Origin: CAYXXZ01 sp964469165
GTDB taxonomy: Bacteria; Pseudomonadota; Gammaproteobacteria; Pseudomonadales; Porticoccaceae
NCBI GenBank assembly: GCA_964469165.1
Contig: CAYXXZ010000004.1
Location: forward strand, 1-64,000
DNA: 64,000 nucleotides
Direction: 5' to 3'
Shown: in pieces, positions 1-8,470 of the stretch
Position numbering within the stretch: the first letter of the stretch is position 1
How the letters are laid out: each line of letters opens with the position of its first letter
The notes under the pieces: model-generated
The model's database searches: none
The model's input: only the letters and a program-made list of their open reading frames with translations
Told to the model about the DNA's origin: nothing
Position numbers and translations under genes: made by a program

Positions 1-2
1 GC

Positions 3-1334
3 CAACTCTCTCTCCTCGCCAAGATCGACCAGATCGTCGATCCCGTGGATATCAAGCGCCTTGGCCACATGCTCAACAACCTGCCCATTCCCGACATCGC
101 CCACCAGATCGAGTCGGCGCCGCCCAGGGCGCGGCGCATTCTCTGGGAGCTTCTCGACGAGGAGTTCGAGGGCGAGGTGATCGGCGAGCTGAGCGAACAG
201 GTTCAGCAGGAATTTCTGAGCGAGATGGACAGCGCCGAGATCGCCTCGCTGTTCGAGGATCTCGATCCCGACGATATCGTCGATATCATGCAGCAGTTGC
301 CGGACCAGGTGATTCCGGAAGTGCTGCAAGCCATGGGCGAGCAGGACCGCAAGCGCGTCGAGAGCATTCTCACCTACGACCAGTACACCGCTGGCGGCCT
401 GATGAACACGGACACCGTGACGGTGCGTCCGGACCTGACCCTCGACGTGGTGCTGCGCTATCTGCGACGCCACGAAGAGCTGCCCGAGGACACCGACAAC
501 CTGTTCGTGGTGAACCGCAACGACCAGTTCGTCGGCATTCTGCCGATTCGCAAGCTGTTGACCGGCAGCACCAACCTGACCGTGCGCGAACTCATGAGCA
601 CGGATGTCGAAGCCATCCCGGCGTCATTGCCCGACTCGGACGTTGCCCAGCTCTTCGAACGCAACGACTGGGTCTCTGCCCCGGTGGTGGATACCGACGG
701 CAAGCTGCTCGGCCGTATCACCATCGACGACGTGGTGGACGTGATCATCGAAGACGCCGACCAATCGCTGCTCGGTCTCGGCGGCCTCAGCGACGAGGAA
801 AGCACCTTTTCGTCGGTGCGCCACGCCGCGCCGGGCCGCGCCCTGTGGTTGTGCGTCAACCTCGGCGCCTGCCTGCTGGCGTCGTCGGTGGTCAACCTGT
901 TTGCCGACACCATCGACAAGGTCGTGGCACTGGCGGTGCTGATGCCCATCGTCGCCAACATGGGCGGCGTCGCGGGCCATCAGACCCTCACCGTGGTGGT
1001 GCGCGGCCTCGCGCTCGGCCACATCACCCGCAACAACCTGCGCTGGCTGTTCAGCAAGGAATTTTTCGTCGGCGCCATCAACGGCATGCTGCTGGCAACG
1101 TTGATCGGCGTCGTCGCTTCCCTGTGGTTTCGCGACCACACCATTGGTCTCATCATCGCCGCCGCCATGGCCATCAACCTGCTGACCGCCGCCGTCGCCG
1201 GCGCGGTACTGCCGGTGGCCCTCAAGGCGATGCGCATCGACCCGGCGCTGGCCGGCAGCATGGCGCTCACCGCCGTCACCGATGTCATGGGATTCTTCGC
1301 CTTCCTCGGCCTTGCCACGGTGTTTTATGGTTGA
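3..1334 (+). CDS. mgtE: Magnesium transporter MgtE, 5'-truncated by window edge
   Basis: Mg2+ channel/transporter of the inner membrane. The visible protein holds the end of the helical MgtE_N domain (to about residue 115 counted from the GTG at 45). Two CBS domains follow (about 120-245), then a membrane domain with several hydrophobic helices. The family signature PIVANMGGVAGHQ lies in the second helix. The frame stays open to base 3 upstream of the GTG at 45, so the real start probably lies outside the window. The 3' end overlaps the next gene by 8 bases. CBS domains in this family sense Mg2+. Identity is secure; only the start is unknown. Confidence 0.93.
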   Translation, partial: QLSLLAKIDQIVDPVDIKRLGHMLNNLPIPDIAHQIESAPPRARRILWELLDEEFEGEVIGELSEQVQQEFLSEMDSAEIASLFEDLDPDDIVDIMQQLPDQVIPEVLQAMGEQDRKRVESILTYDQYTAGGLMNTDTVTVRPDLTLDVVLRYLRRHEELPEDTDNLFVVNRNDQFVGILPIRKLLTGSTNLTVRELMSTDVEAIPASLPDSDVAQLFERNDWVSAPVVDTDGKLLGRITIDDVVDVIIEDADQSLLGLGGLSDEESTFSSVRHAAPGRALWLCVNLGACLLASSVVNLFADTIDKVVALAVLMPIVANMGGVAGHQTLTVVVRGLALGHITRNNLRWLFSKEFFVGAINGMLLATLIGVVASLWFRDHTIGLIIAAAMAINLLTAAVAGAVLPVALKAMRIDPALAGSMALTAVTDVMGFFAFLGLATVFYG

Positions 1335-1869
1335 TTACGACGTTGACGACAGGCCCCAGGAGCTGCCCAGCAAATCCGCCCTCAAGCGCGAAATGCAGGC
1401 CCTCCAGGACCTGGGCAAGCAGTTGATCGAACTGCCCGACAGCCATCTGGCGCGCATGCCGCTGTCGGAAGACATGCGCGAGGCTTTCGCGCTCTACAAG
1501 CGCCTCAAGCAGCACGAGGCGCGGCGCCGCCAGTTGCAGTACATCGGCAAGCACATGCCCAAGGAGGCGATCGACGACATCCGCGCCGAGCTCCAGGTGC
1601 TGGAAGACGAAAACAAACTATTTCGCCAGCATTTTCATGTGCTCGAGCAGTTGCGCGAGCGCCTTGTCGCCGAGGGCGACGACGCCGTGCAGGAGATCGC
1701 CAGCGATCACCCCGAACTGGATATCCAGCAATTGCGCAACCTGATTCGCCAGGCCCGCAAGGAGGCCAGCGAACGCAAGCCGCCTGCGGCAAGTCGCAAG
1801 TTGTTTCGCTTCCTGCGCGACAACATCCCGGTTGGCGCACTGTCATCCGGCGGGAGTGAAACACCATGA
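1327..1869 (+). CDS. darP: Ribosome biogenesis factor DarP/YjgA (DUF615)
   Basis: A 180-residue cytoplasmic protein rich in charged helices, of the DUF615/YjgA family. Its E. coli member binds late 50S subunit intermediates. The N-terminal stretch with KSALKREMQALQDLGKQL and the IRQARKE segment near the C-terminus are typical. The ATG at 1327 is chosen because family homology begins right there and it overlaps the mgtE stop. An in-frame start at 1282 would add 15 unrelated residues. The gene ends in an ATGA overlap with the ExoD-like gene, so mgtE-darP-exoD are probably translationally coupled. Confidence 0.9.
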   Translation: MVDYDVDDRPQELPSKSALKREMQALQDLGKQLIELPDSHLARMPLSEDMREAFALYKRLKQHEARRRQLQYIGKHMPKEAIDDIRAELQVLEDENKLFRQHFHVLEQLRERLVAEGDDAVQEIASDHPELDIQQLRNLIRQARKEASERKPPAASRKLFRFLRDNIPVGALSSGGSETP

Positions 1870-2498
1870 GCCGCGCCAGCTTCGAGGATTCCCGGCTGCC
1901 CGTCAGTGCCGTGCTGGAGCGAATCGTCGACGAAATCGACTCGGAATACATCACCCTGCGCGACCTCATGAACAGAATGGGCGAGCAGGGCCTGCTGCTG
2001 CTGTGCGGTCTGCTGTCGCTGCCCTTCATGTTTCCCGTTTCCATTCCGGGCGTATCGACGGTATTCGGCGCGGGCATCATCCTGATCGCCTATGCCATCA
2101 CCATCAACCGCATGCCGTGGGTGCCGAATTTCGTGGCCGACCGACGCCTGGATACCCAGAAACTCACCGCGGCCCTGCAGCGCGGCATCGGCGTGTTGCG
2201 CCGGGTCGACAATTTCCTCAAGCCACGCCTCCAGATGCTCACCGATGGCGCGCTCGTCAACCGCGTCAACGGCCTGGCGCTGATGCTGTGTGGCCTGTTG
2301 CTGATCATGCCGCTGGGCCTGATCCCGTTCTCCAACACCCTCCCCGCCGTGGCGATTCTCATGCTGTCCTGCGGCATCTCCCAGCGCGACGGCATTCTGA
2401 TCATTCTCGGCTATGTGGCGATGGCGGCGACCATTCTGTATTTTGCCGCACTCGCCTCCCTGGCCTACGCCGCGGGCAAGCCGCTGCTCGGCGGCTGA
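1866..2498 (+). CDS. ExoD-family membrane protein
   Basis: A 210-residue protein of the ExoD family, named after a Rhizobium exopolysaccharide-synthesis locus; its biochemical role is unknown. The N-terminal third is polar. Four hydrophobic segments follow, at about residues 38-55, 58-78, 137-158 and 176-200. The family-typical LPFMFPVSIPGVSTVFG stretch is present. The ATG has a GGGAG ribosome-binding site and overlaps the darP stop (ATGA). It sits between darP and cysZ in one tightly packed run. Family assignment is good; function is not claimed. Confidence 0.82.
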   Translation: MSRASFEDSRLPVSAVLERIVDEIDSEYITLRDLMNRMGEQGLLLLCGLLSLPFMFPVSIPGVSTVFGAGIILIAYAITINRMPWVPNFVADRRLDTQKLTAALQRGIGVLRRVDNFLKPRLQMLTDGALVNRVNGLALMLCGLLLIMPLGLIPFSNTLPAVAILMLSCGISQRDGILIILGYVAMAATILYFAALASLAYAAGKPLLGG

Positions 2499-3278
2499 AT
2501 GGCGGCGCGCAGAACCATGTCCGGTTTCGGCTACTTTTTCCTGGGACTCAGGCTGCTGAAAGAGCCGGGGATTCGCCCTTTCGTGCTGCTGCCCATTTTG
2601 GTCAACGTGGTGCTGTTCGCGCTGCTGACCTGGCTGCTGGTCGGTCAGGCCACCCTCTTCACTACCTGGTTGCAAGGTGCGCTGCCCGGCTGGCTCGACT
2701 GGCTGGTATGGCTGTTCTGGCCCGTGGCAGTACTGGCCTGGCTGGTCGTCTACGGTTTCAGCTTTGCCATGATCAGCAACACCATCGCCGCCCCTTTCTA
2801 CGGCCTGCTGGCGGAAAGCGTGCAGCGCCGCTTCGGTTCCGATGTGCCGGAGACGCCGCTGACGGTGGCGGGCCTGCTATCACTCACGGGCCGCACCCTG
2901 GCGCGGGAAGGACAAAAGCTGCTCTACCTGATGCCGCGCCTGCTGGGCATCGCCATCATCACGCTGCCGCTCTACTTCATTCCCGCCGCCGGTCTGCTCG
3001 CCACCCTCATCTGGTTTGCCTGGGGCGCCTGGTCACTGGCGCTGCAGAACATCGATTATGCGGCGGACAACAACGCCGTGAGCTTCATCGCGCTGCGCCA
3101 CACCATGGCGCGCAAGCGCACACCCTGCCTGACCTTCGGCGCCGCCGCCGTGGCCGCTGCCGCCATCCCCCTGTTCAACCTGATCGCCGTACCCGCCGCA
3201 GTGGCCGGAGGCACGGCCCTGTGGCACGAGCGCCTGCGGGAAGAGACGCCCGAAATGTCCAACCCGACCGGCTCATGA
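2499..3278 (+). CDS. cysZ: Sulfate transporter CysZ (EI24 family)
   Basis: Inner-membrane protein of the CysZ/EI24 family, which mediates sulfate uptake for cysteine synthesis. The start resembles E. coli CysZ: an aromatic GYFFLGLRLL stretch, then PGIRPFVLLPILVNVVLF leading into the first helix. Four to six hydrophobic segments lie across 259 residues. The ATG directly follows the ExoD stop codon; a second ATG at 2517 is equally possible, and neither has a strong ribosome-binding site. The sulfate-activation genes cysC and sat follow 1.7 kb downstream, beyond an IS remnant and a LysR gene, which fits a sulfate assimilation role. Confidence 0.88.
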   Translation: MAARRTMSGFGYFFLGLRLLKEPGIRPFVLLPILVNVVLFALLTWLLVGQATLFTTWLQGALPGWLDWLVWLFWPVAVLAWLVVYGFSFAMISNTIAAPFYGLLAESVQRRFGSDVPETPLTVAGLLSLTGRTLAREGQKLLYLMPRLLGIAIITLPLYFIPAAGLLATLIWFAWGAWSLALQNIDYAADNNAVSFIALRHTMARKRTPCLTFGAAAVAAAAIPLFNLIAVPAAVAGGTALWHERLREETPEMSNPTGS

Positions 3279-3362
3279 TTCGCAAGCTTGAATTCAACTA
3301 TCAGCTGTAACTTGACCTCTGCCCAAGCTCGGCCCTTCCAGCACGCTTGCTTAAAGCTTACG

Positions 3363-3914
3363 TGACAGGTGCCACCACATCGTGGACACCTAATTTGTGC
3401 CACCACATCGTGGACAGCGTTCTTTAACAATCGAGTAGCCACTTCGTGGAAAATCCTGAATGTCACCTATCGCATTGGAGATATTCATGAAAAAAACTGA
3501 GGAACAACTGCGTCAACGGGCCGTTCAGCGGCACCGGGATGGAGAGAGTCCGACCAGTATCTATTTTAGCTTGGGCAGGTCAAAAGCCTGGCTGTACAAG
3601 TGGCTGAGTCGCTACGATCCCGCCCGCCCGGACTGGTTTACAAGCCGCTCCAAACAACCCCAGTGGCTGTCGACTCAGTGTCTTTGGCGATACCTTCCCG
3701 GTCGCACCGGATCTTTAGTACGAGTACGTTGTGGCTACGATCGATGTTAAAGAACAAAAACTCAAACTCTTCTTGCAGTATCTGCAAGTGGAGGAATTTG
3801 ATTACAAATTACGCTAGCAATACTGACCGTGGCTCAACAAAATTACGAGGTGACGGGATAGTGTCTACGATGTCATGGCACATCTTCCTGTCCACGATGT
3901 GGTGGCACTTGTCA
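3363..3914 (+). mobile_element. Internally deleted insertion sequence (552 bp) with inverted repeats and 6-bp target duplication
   Basis: The 26-bp ends at 3363-3388 and 3889-3914 are inverted repeats with one mismatch; both begin TGACA and contain GCCACCACATCGTGGACA. The sequence CTTACG stands at both 3357-3362 and 3915-3920, a perfect target-site duplication. Further copies of the inner motif lie at 3397-3416, at 3435-3450 (degenerate) and, inverted, at 3862-3881. These look like subterminal transposase-binding sites. The interior keeps only the two ends of a transposase gene. The transposase remnant resembles HTH plus integrase-core (rve) transposases of the IS481-like type; the exact IS family was not determined. 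Confidence 0.88.
3487..3817 (+). pseudogene. Transposase remnant: N- and C-terminal ends only, frameshifted
   Basis: From the ATG at 3487 the frame encodes a helix-turn-helix start, with AVQRHRDGESPTSIYFSLG and then WLYKWLSRYDP, typical of rve-type transposases. After about 60 residues the frame changes. Another frame then gives GDTFPVAPDL, a TAG at 3716-3718, and the C-terminal end VVATIDVKEQKLKLF...DYKLR stopping at 3815-3817. The whole catalytic DDE core is missing, so the copy cannot move on its own. The junction lies near 3655-3680. Confidence 0.85.
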
Positions 3915-3946
3915 CTTACGGCTTACAGCTCCCTTAAATAGCGTCT

Positions 3947-4855
3947 TCAACTCCATCTCTCAACGACGGGCTGATAGCCTTGACACACCCGGATCCAGTT
4001 GTCGGTGGCGCTCTTGTGGTAGCGGTTGGCGGCCAATGCAATGTAGAAGGTGCGCTTCATGGCGAACTTTCTGCTCAGGGTCAGGGGAATGAGGCTGCCT
4101 TCCTTGAGGTTGTTCTGTAGCACGATCTGCGACAGGCAGCCTACGCCAAGGCCCGCCTCCACCGCGCGCTTGATGGCTTCGTTGTGCTTGAACTCCAGAT
4201 AGATATGCAACTGTGGCAGCAGGCTGGTGAAGGCGTTTTCGAAGGTCTTGCGCGCCCCGGACTCGGGTTCGCGCAATATCCAGCGCACCCCCGCCAGATC
4301 CTTCTCGCCAAGCACCCCCGGCTTGCTCGCCAGAGGGTGGTCGGGGCTGCAGAATACGATCAGTTCGTCATCGAGCCAGGGAATCAGCTCCAGGTCGTGA
4401 CGCGGTGAGGCGTTCTCCACCATTCCTACATCCACCTCGTAATTCAGCACCTTGGCGATGATTTCCGGCGAGTTGGCGACGGCGAATTCGACATGGGCAT
4501 CGGGCGACTCCGTCAGGTACGCGGCCAGGCAGTTCACCGCTACGTGGTTGCCGATGGTGAAGCTGGCGCCCACCTTCAAATGGCCGATGTCCTGATGGCG
4601 CGCCAGTTCCAGGTCGAACTCCTGGGCGTGCGCCAGCAGGGACTCCGCTTTCTTGCGCAGCGAGTGACCCACCTGGTTGAGTTCGAGTTTCTTGCCAGTG
4701 CGGTCGAACAGACGCACATCGTAGTTGTTTTCGAGCGCCAGTAACCCCGCGCTCACTGCCGACTGGGAAAGGTGAAGCTCCTCGGCCGCAGCGCTGGTGC
4801 TCTTGTGGCGTGCCACCGCCAGAAAAATTTCGAGATGGCGCAAGGTGTATTTCAT
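3947..4855 (-). CDS. LysR-family regulator, YeiE/CysL-like
   Basis: LysR-type transcription factor with a winged HTH at residues 1-60 (containing STSAAAEELHLSQSAVSAGL) and a periplasmic-binding-protein-like effector domain after about residue 85. Overall it resembles YeiE/CysL-type regulators, which are linked to sulfite and sulfur metabolism. It is divergent from cysC across 134 bases, so control of the sulfate-activation genes is likely. The ATG at 4855 has GGAGGA five bases upstream; the longer frame to 4879 would need a TTG without a good site. Family is certain; target and effector are inferred. Confidence 0.88.
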   Translation of the reverse strand: MKYTLRHLEIFLAVARHKSTSAAAEELHLSQSAVSAGLLALENNYDVRLFDRTGKKLELNQVGHSLRKKAESLLAHAQEFDLELARHQDIGHLKVGASFTIGNHVAVNCLAAYLTESPDAHVEFAVANSPEIIAKVLNYEVDVGMVENASPRHDLELIPWLDDELIVFCSPDHPLASKPGVLGEKDLAGVRWILREPESGARKTFENAFTSLLPQLHIYLEFKHNEAIKRAVEAGLGVGCLSQIVLQNNLKEGSLIPLTLSRKFAMKRTFYIALAANRYHKSATDNWIRVCQGYQPVVERWS

Positions 4856-4989
4856 GGCCGTCCTCCGCGGACCTTTCAACCAGTTTTCCGGGTTGATTAT
4901 ACAAATAAAACCAGTTTTACTTTTAAGAGGCGCTACGGTAACTTGCTTCGTTATTCACTGCCACCAATCCATCGACAGGATAACGATCA
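4856..4989. promoter_or_regulatory. Divergent LysR/cysC promoter region with direct repeats
   Basis: The AT-rich segment between the two divergent genes contains AACCAGTTTT twice, at 4878-4887 and 4909-4918, with starts 31 bases apart (about three helical turns). ATTATACAAATAA lies between them. This is a plausible LysR operator and promoter; binding is inferred. Confidence 0.45.
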
Positions 4990-5610
4990 ATGACCACCCA
5001 GAAAGCCACCAACGTGCACTGGCATCACGGCGAAGTCTCCCGTGAAGACCGCAACCGCCTGCTCAAGCAAAGAGGCGCCACCCTGTGGTTCACCGGTCTC
5101 TCCGGCAGCGGCAAGAGCACCATTGCCGTCGCCCTGGAAGCCGCTCTCTACCAGCGCGGCCACCTGAGCTACCGCCTCGATGGCGACAATATCCGCCTCG
5201 GCATCAACAAGAACCTCGGTTTCAGCGAGGAAGATCGCACCGAAAACATCCGCCGCATCGGCGAAATCGCCAAGCTGTTCGTGGATACCGGTGTGATTTC
5301 CCTGAGCAGTTTCATCAGTCCCTACCGCGCCGACCGCGACCAGGTGCGCAAGCTGCACGAGGACGCCGGCATGGATTTCATCGAAGTTCATGTCGACTGT
5401 CCGCTCGATGTGGCGGAGGACCGCGACCCCAAAGGCCTCTACAAAAAGGCGCGCGCCGGTGAAATCAAGAACTTCACCGGCATCGATGATCCCTACGAGG
5501 CGCCGCTCGAGCCCGAGATCCACCTGAACACCGCCAATATGAGCCTTGAAGAGGAAGTCGACCTCATCATCGCCTACCTGGAAAACAAAGGCATCCTGGC
5601 GACTCGCTGA
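4990..5610 (+). CDS. cysC: Adenylylsulfate (APS) kinase
   Basis: Phosphorylates adenosine 5'-phosphosulfate to PAPS with ATP, in the cytoplasm. The P-loop GLSGSGKST is at residues 36-44, and the [10 protein letters not shown] segment holds the conserved active-site serine region. At 206 residues it has the usual single-domain length, not a CysN fusion. AGGATAA lies upstream of the ATG. It is followed after 49 bases by sat and then a DHH gene, all on the same strand. Confidence 0.95.
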   Translation: MTTQKATNVHWHHGEVSREDRNRLLKQRGATLWFTGLSGSGKSTIAVALEAALYQRGHLSYRLDGDNIRLGINKNLGFSEEDRTENIRRIGEIAKLFVDTGVISLSSFISPYRADRDQVRKLHEDAGMDFIEVHVDCPLDVAEDRDPKGLYKKARAGEIKNFTGIDDPYEAPLEPEIHLNTANMSLEEEVDLIIAYLENKGILATR

Positions 5611-5659
5611 ACCCATTTCCGGCCGCACCGCTGCGCGGCCCTATCGAGGAGACAACACA

Positions 5660-6844
5660 ATGATCAAGCCCCACGGCTCAGATACCCTGAATCCCCTGTT
5701 CGTCTACGATTCCGAAAAACACCGCGCCCTGGCCCATGAAGCCGAGTCCCTGCCGTCGCTGCTGCTCAATTCCGCCGCGGCGGCAAATGCCGTGATGCTC
5801 GGCGCCGGCTACTTCAACCCGCTCCCCGGCTACATGACCAAGGCCGACGCCCTGTCCGTGGCGAAGGACATGAAAACCACCAACGGCCTGTTCTGGCCGG
5901 TGCCGATCGTCAACCTGACCAAGGAGAGCGGTATCGAGGCAGGCAGCCGCATCGCCCTGCGTGATCCCAACGTGGAGGGCAACCCGGTACTCGCCGTCAT
6001 GGATGTGGAAAGCGTCGAAACCGTCTCCAACGACGAAATCCAGGCGATGGCCAGGGATATTTTCGGCACCACGGATGCCAAGCACCCCGGCGTCGCCGTC
6101 TTCACCAACCTCGGCAACACCTTGCTGTCCGGCCCCATCCAGGTGCTCAATTTCAGCTACTTCCAGACCGAGTTCCCCGACACGTTCCGCACCGCCGTCG
6201 AAATCCGCAACGAGATCGCCGAACGCGGCTGGAAAAAGGTTGTGGCATTCCAGACTCGCAACCCCATGCACCGCGCCCACGAGGAGCTGTGCCGCATGGC
6301 CCAGGAGCGCCTCGGCGCCGACGGCATCGTCGTCCACATGCTGCTCGGCAAGCTCAAGGAAGGCGACATTCCCGCACCGGTGCGCGATGCCTGCATCCGC
6401 AAGATGGTAGAGAATTACTTTCCACCCAATACGGTGATGATCACCGGCTACGGCTTCGACATGCTCTATGCCGGCCCCCGCGAAGCGGTACTGCATGCCA
6501 TCTTCCGCCAGAACATGGGCGCCACCCACTTCATCGTCGGCCGCGACCACGCCGGTGTCGGCGACTACTACGGCCCCTTCGACGCCCAGACGATCTTCAA
6601 GGAGAAAGTGCCCCAGGGTGCGCTGGCGATCGAAATCTTCGGCGCCGACCACACCGCCTTCTCCAGGAAACTGGGCCGCGTGGTAATGATGCGCGAGGCA
6701 CCGGATCACACCAACGAGGACTTCATCATCCTCTCCGGCACCAAGGTACGCCAGATGCTCAGCGAAGGCATCGCGCCGCCGCCGGAATTCTCCCGCCCCG
6801 AGGTCGCGCAGATTCTGATGGATTACTATCGTTCGACGTTGTGA
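5660..6844 (+). CDS. sat: Sulfate adenylyltransferase, homomeric Sat type
   Basis: ATP sulfurylase, making APS from sulfate and ATP. It has the nucleotide-binding QTRNPMHRAHEEL motif, then GRDHAGVGDYYGPFDAQ and a C-terminal SGTKVRQML segment. At 394 residues it matches the single-subunit Sat family found in archaea, sulfur bacteria and some marine proteobacteria, rather than the CysD/CysN GTPase-coupled enzyme of E. coli. The ATG at 5660 has GAGGAG upstream; a longer in-frame extension overlapping cysC lacks homology. Directly downstream of cysC, it supplies the CysC substrate. Confidence 0.95.
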   Translation: MIKPHGSDTLNPLFVYDSEKHRALAHEAESLPSLLLNSAAAANAVMLGAGYFNPLPGYMTKADALSVAKDMKTTNGLFWPVPIVNLTKESGIEAGSRIALRDPNVEGNPVLAVMDVESVETVSNDEIQAMARDIFGTTDAKHPGVAVFTNLGNTLLSGPIQVLNFSYFQTEFPDTFRTAVEIRNEIAERGWKKVVAFQTRNPMHRAHEELCRMAQERLGADGIVVHMLLGKLKEGDIPAPVRDACIRKMVENYFPPNTVMITGYGFDMLYAGPREAVLHAIFRQNMGATHFIVGRDHAGVGDYYGPFDAQTIFKEKVPQGALAIEIFGADHTAFSRKLGRVVMMREAPDHTNEDFIILSGTKVRQMLSEGIAPPPEFSRPEVAQILMDYYRSTL

Positions 6845-6845
6845 C

Positions 6846-6925
6846 GTCGAACGGGAGAAGTTGGACGGGAGATGGGAGATGGCTTCATCTCCCCTTTCCT
6901 CTCCCGTCTCCCGTTCAACATCTCC
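6846..6925. repeat. Imperfect inverted repeat of GGGAGATG units between sat and the DHH gene
   Basis: The left arm carries CGAACGGGAG and GGGAGATGGGAGATGG; the right arm carries the complements CATCTCCCC and TCTCCCGTTCAACA. The transcript would form a long interrupted hairpin between two co-directional genes. The same GGGAGAT unit recurs as a heptamer array at 34861-34905. It could modulate or end transcription, but there is no clear U-tract. Confidence 0.5.
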
Positions 6926-6962
6926 CCCTTCCATAACGACTAATTAACCAAAGGGCCACTCA

Positions 6963-7925
6963 ATGACTGATTACGATGTTTTCAACGGCGATGCCGACGG
7001 GATTTGCGCACTGGCGCAGTTGCGCCTGGCCGAGCCACGCGACTCGGTGCTGGTCACCGGCGTCAAGCGGGATATCGACCTGCTGAAGAATGTGAACGCC
7101 CGCAACGGTGACCGCATCACCGTGCTCGACGTGTCCATGGACAAGAATCGCGCCGACCTCGAACGTGTGCTGTCCGAGGGTGCTGCGGTGTTTTATGTGG
7201 ACCATCACTTCGCTGGCGACGAGCTGCCCACTTCGCCGGCGCTTACCGCCATCATCAATGAAGCGCCGGATGTGTGCACCAGCCTGCTGGTGGACAGCCA
7301 TCTCAAGGGCGCCTTTCGCGGCTGGGCCATCGTCGGCGCCTTTGGCGACAACCTGCGCAAGAGCGCGTCGGGCCTGGCCAAAAACACCGCGTACAGCGAG
7401 AATCAGCTCCAGCGCCTGGAAGACCTCGGCATCTACATCAACTACAACGGTTACGGCAGCAATCTGCAGGATCTGCATTTCACACCGGAAGACCTGTACC
7501 GCAAGGTCAGCCAGCACCGCGACCCACTGGATTTCATAAACAACAGCGGCGGCGACTTCGAAAGACTCGAAACCGGCTACCGAGAGGATATGAAGGCAGC
7601 TGCGGACCTGGCTCCCGAAAGCGCGTCCGACAAAACGGCGGTGTTCATCCTGCCGGACGCGCCCTGGGCGCGCCGGGTCAGCGGCGTGTACAGCAACGAT
7701 CTGGCCAACAACAATCCGTCGCGCGCCCATGCCATCATCACCCCCGGCAAGGACGGCAGCTACGTGGTAAGTGTGCGCGCACCGCTTACCAACAAGACCG
7801 GTGCGGTGGATCTGTGCAAGCAGTTTCCCACCGGCGGCGGGCGCGCAGCAGCGGCCGGCATCAACAAGCTTCCCGCCGACATGCTCACTCAGTTCATCGA
7901 TACGTTCACCGCGTTTTATCAGTGA
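6963..7925 (+). CDS. DHH-superfamily phosphoesterase in the sulfate-activation block
   Basis: A 320-residue protein with DHH phosphoesterase metal motifs: FNGDADGICALAQ at residues 6-18, the VLDVSMDKN segment near residue 55, and DHH at about 80-82. The DHHA1-type C-terminal motif is present as TGGGRAAAAGI. DHH proteins of the NrnA type cleave short RNAs and dephosphorylate pAp. Coming right after cysC and sat, it may remove the 3'-phosphate from PAP (or PAPS), as CysQ does elsewhere; that is inference from position and family. The ATG has AAGGG upstream. Substrate is unproven. Confidence 0.78.
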   Translation: MTDYDVFNGDADGICALAQLRLAEPRDSVLVTGVKRDIDLLKNVNARNGDRITVLDVSMDKNRADLERVLSEGAAVFYVDHHFAGDELPTSPALTAIINEAPDVCTSLLVDSHLKGAFRGWAIVGAFGDNLRKSASGLAKNTAYSENQLQRLEDLGIYINYNGYGSNLQDLHFTPEDLYRKVSQHRDPLDFINNSGGDFERLETGYREDMKAAADLAPESASDKTAVFILPDAPWARRVSGVYSNDLANNNPSRAHAIITPGKDGSYVVSVRAPLTNKTGAVDLCKQFPTGGGRAAAAGINKLPADMLTQFIDTFTAFYQ

Positions 7926-8044
7926 AGCCCATGCGCGCCCGGCTCCTGCGCACTGCGTCGGAGCCACCTTCTTTCGGCCGGGACCCGCATCGCGGAGCTA
8001 TCAGCCTATAATGGCTGGCATCAGCCATTCACAGGAAGCCATCG

Positions 8045-8296
8045 ATGAGCAATGCCATTCCACGCATGACGAACCTGTTCCTCCAACTCGGCCTGGATGC
8101 CGACGAAAAGGCCATCGCGCAATTCATCAAAGACCACCAGCTACCCGCGGACATGTATATATTCGAAGCGCCCTACTGGAACGATGCCCAGCGCCAGTTC
8201 CTGTCAGAGCAGATCGCCAATGACGCCGCCTGGGCAGTGATCGTGGATCAATTGAACGAATCCCTGCACGAAGATGCAGTCAAGGCTCGCGACTAG
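8045..8296 (+). CDS. DUF2789 family small protein
   Basis: An 83-residue acidic cytoplasmic protein of the DUF2789 family, whose function is unknown. Typical features are the start NLFLQLGLDADEKAIAQFI, the WNDAQRQFL stretch in the middle and an acidic tail. It stands alone, 120 bases after the DHH gene, and is followed by a REP-type hairpin. No start ambiguity was seen. Confidence 0.82.
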   Translation: MSNAIPRMTNLFLQLGLDADEKAIAQFIKDHQLPADMYIFEAPYWNDAQRQFLSEQIANDAAWAVIVDQLNESLHEDAVKARD

Positions 8297-8314
8297 GGCC
8301 GGCTCTCCAGCTCT

Positions 8315-8380
8315 CGTAGGAGCGGCCTTGGCCGCGAATCGGACGGGGTAGGTTTGTTCGCGGCCAAGGCCGCTCCTACG
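8315..8380. repeat. REP-type palindrome with a perfect 24-bp stem
   Basis: CGTAGGAGCGGCCTTGGCCG at 8315 onward is exactly complementary to 8357-8380, with an 18-base loop. The GTAGGAGCGGC...GCCGCGAA form is that of Pseudomonas-type REP elements. It lies after DUF2789 and may also stabilise or end the transcript. Confidence 0.85.
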
Positions 8381-8470
8381 TGCTCATGAAACAGCCCTTT
8401 GCCATGAGCCGAATTGCCCCGCCACGGGAAAGCTCGTATCCTTTCCCGAACACAACGGACTGAAATAAAC

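Larger units (their letters stand above)
3298..3937. repeat. Palindromic intergenic repeat, copy A, interrupted by an IS remnant
   Basis: Joining 3298-3362 to 3921-3937 restores an element like those at 10036-10226 and 11486-11612. It starts CAGCTGTAA, contains GCTTAAAGCTTA and ends GGCTTACAGCTC, so the outer arms are complementary. The IS remnant sits inside it, so the repeat is older than the insertion. Confidence 0.7.

Noticed and set aside
3460..3941. Short frames in the IS region as independent genes
   Set aside because: They match only the ends of one transposase in different frames, with a stop between, inside an element with inverted repeats and a target duplication.
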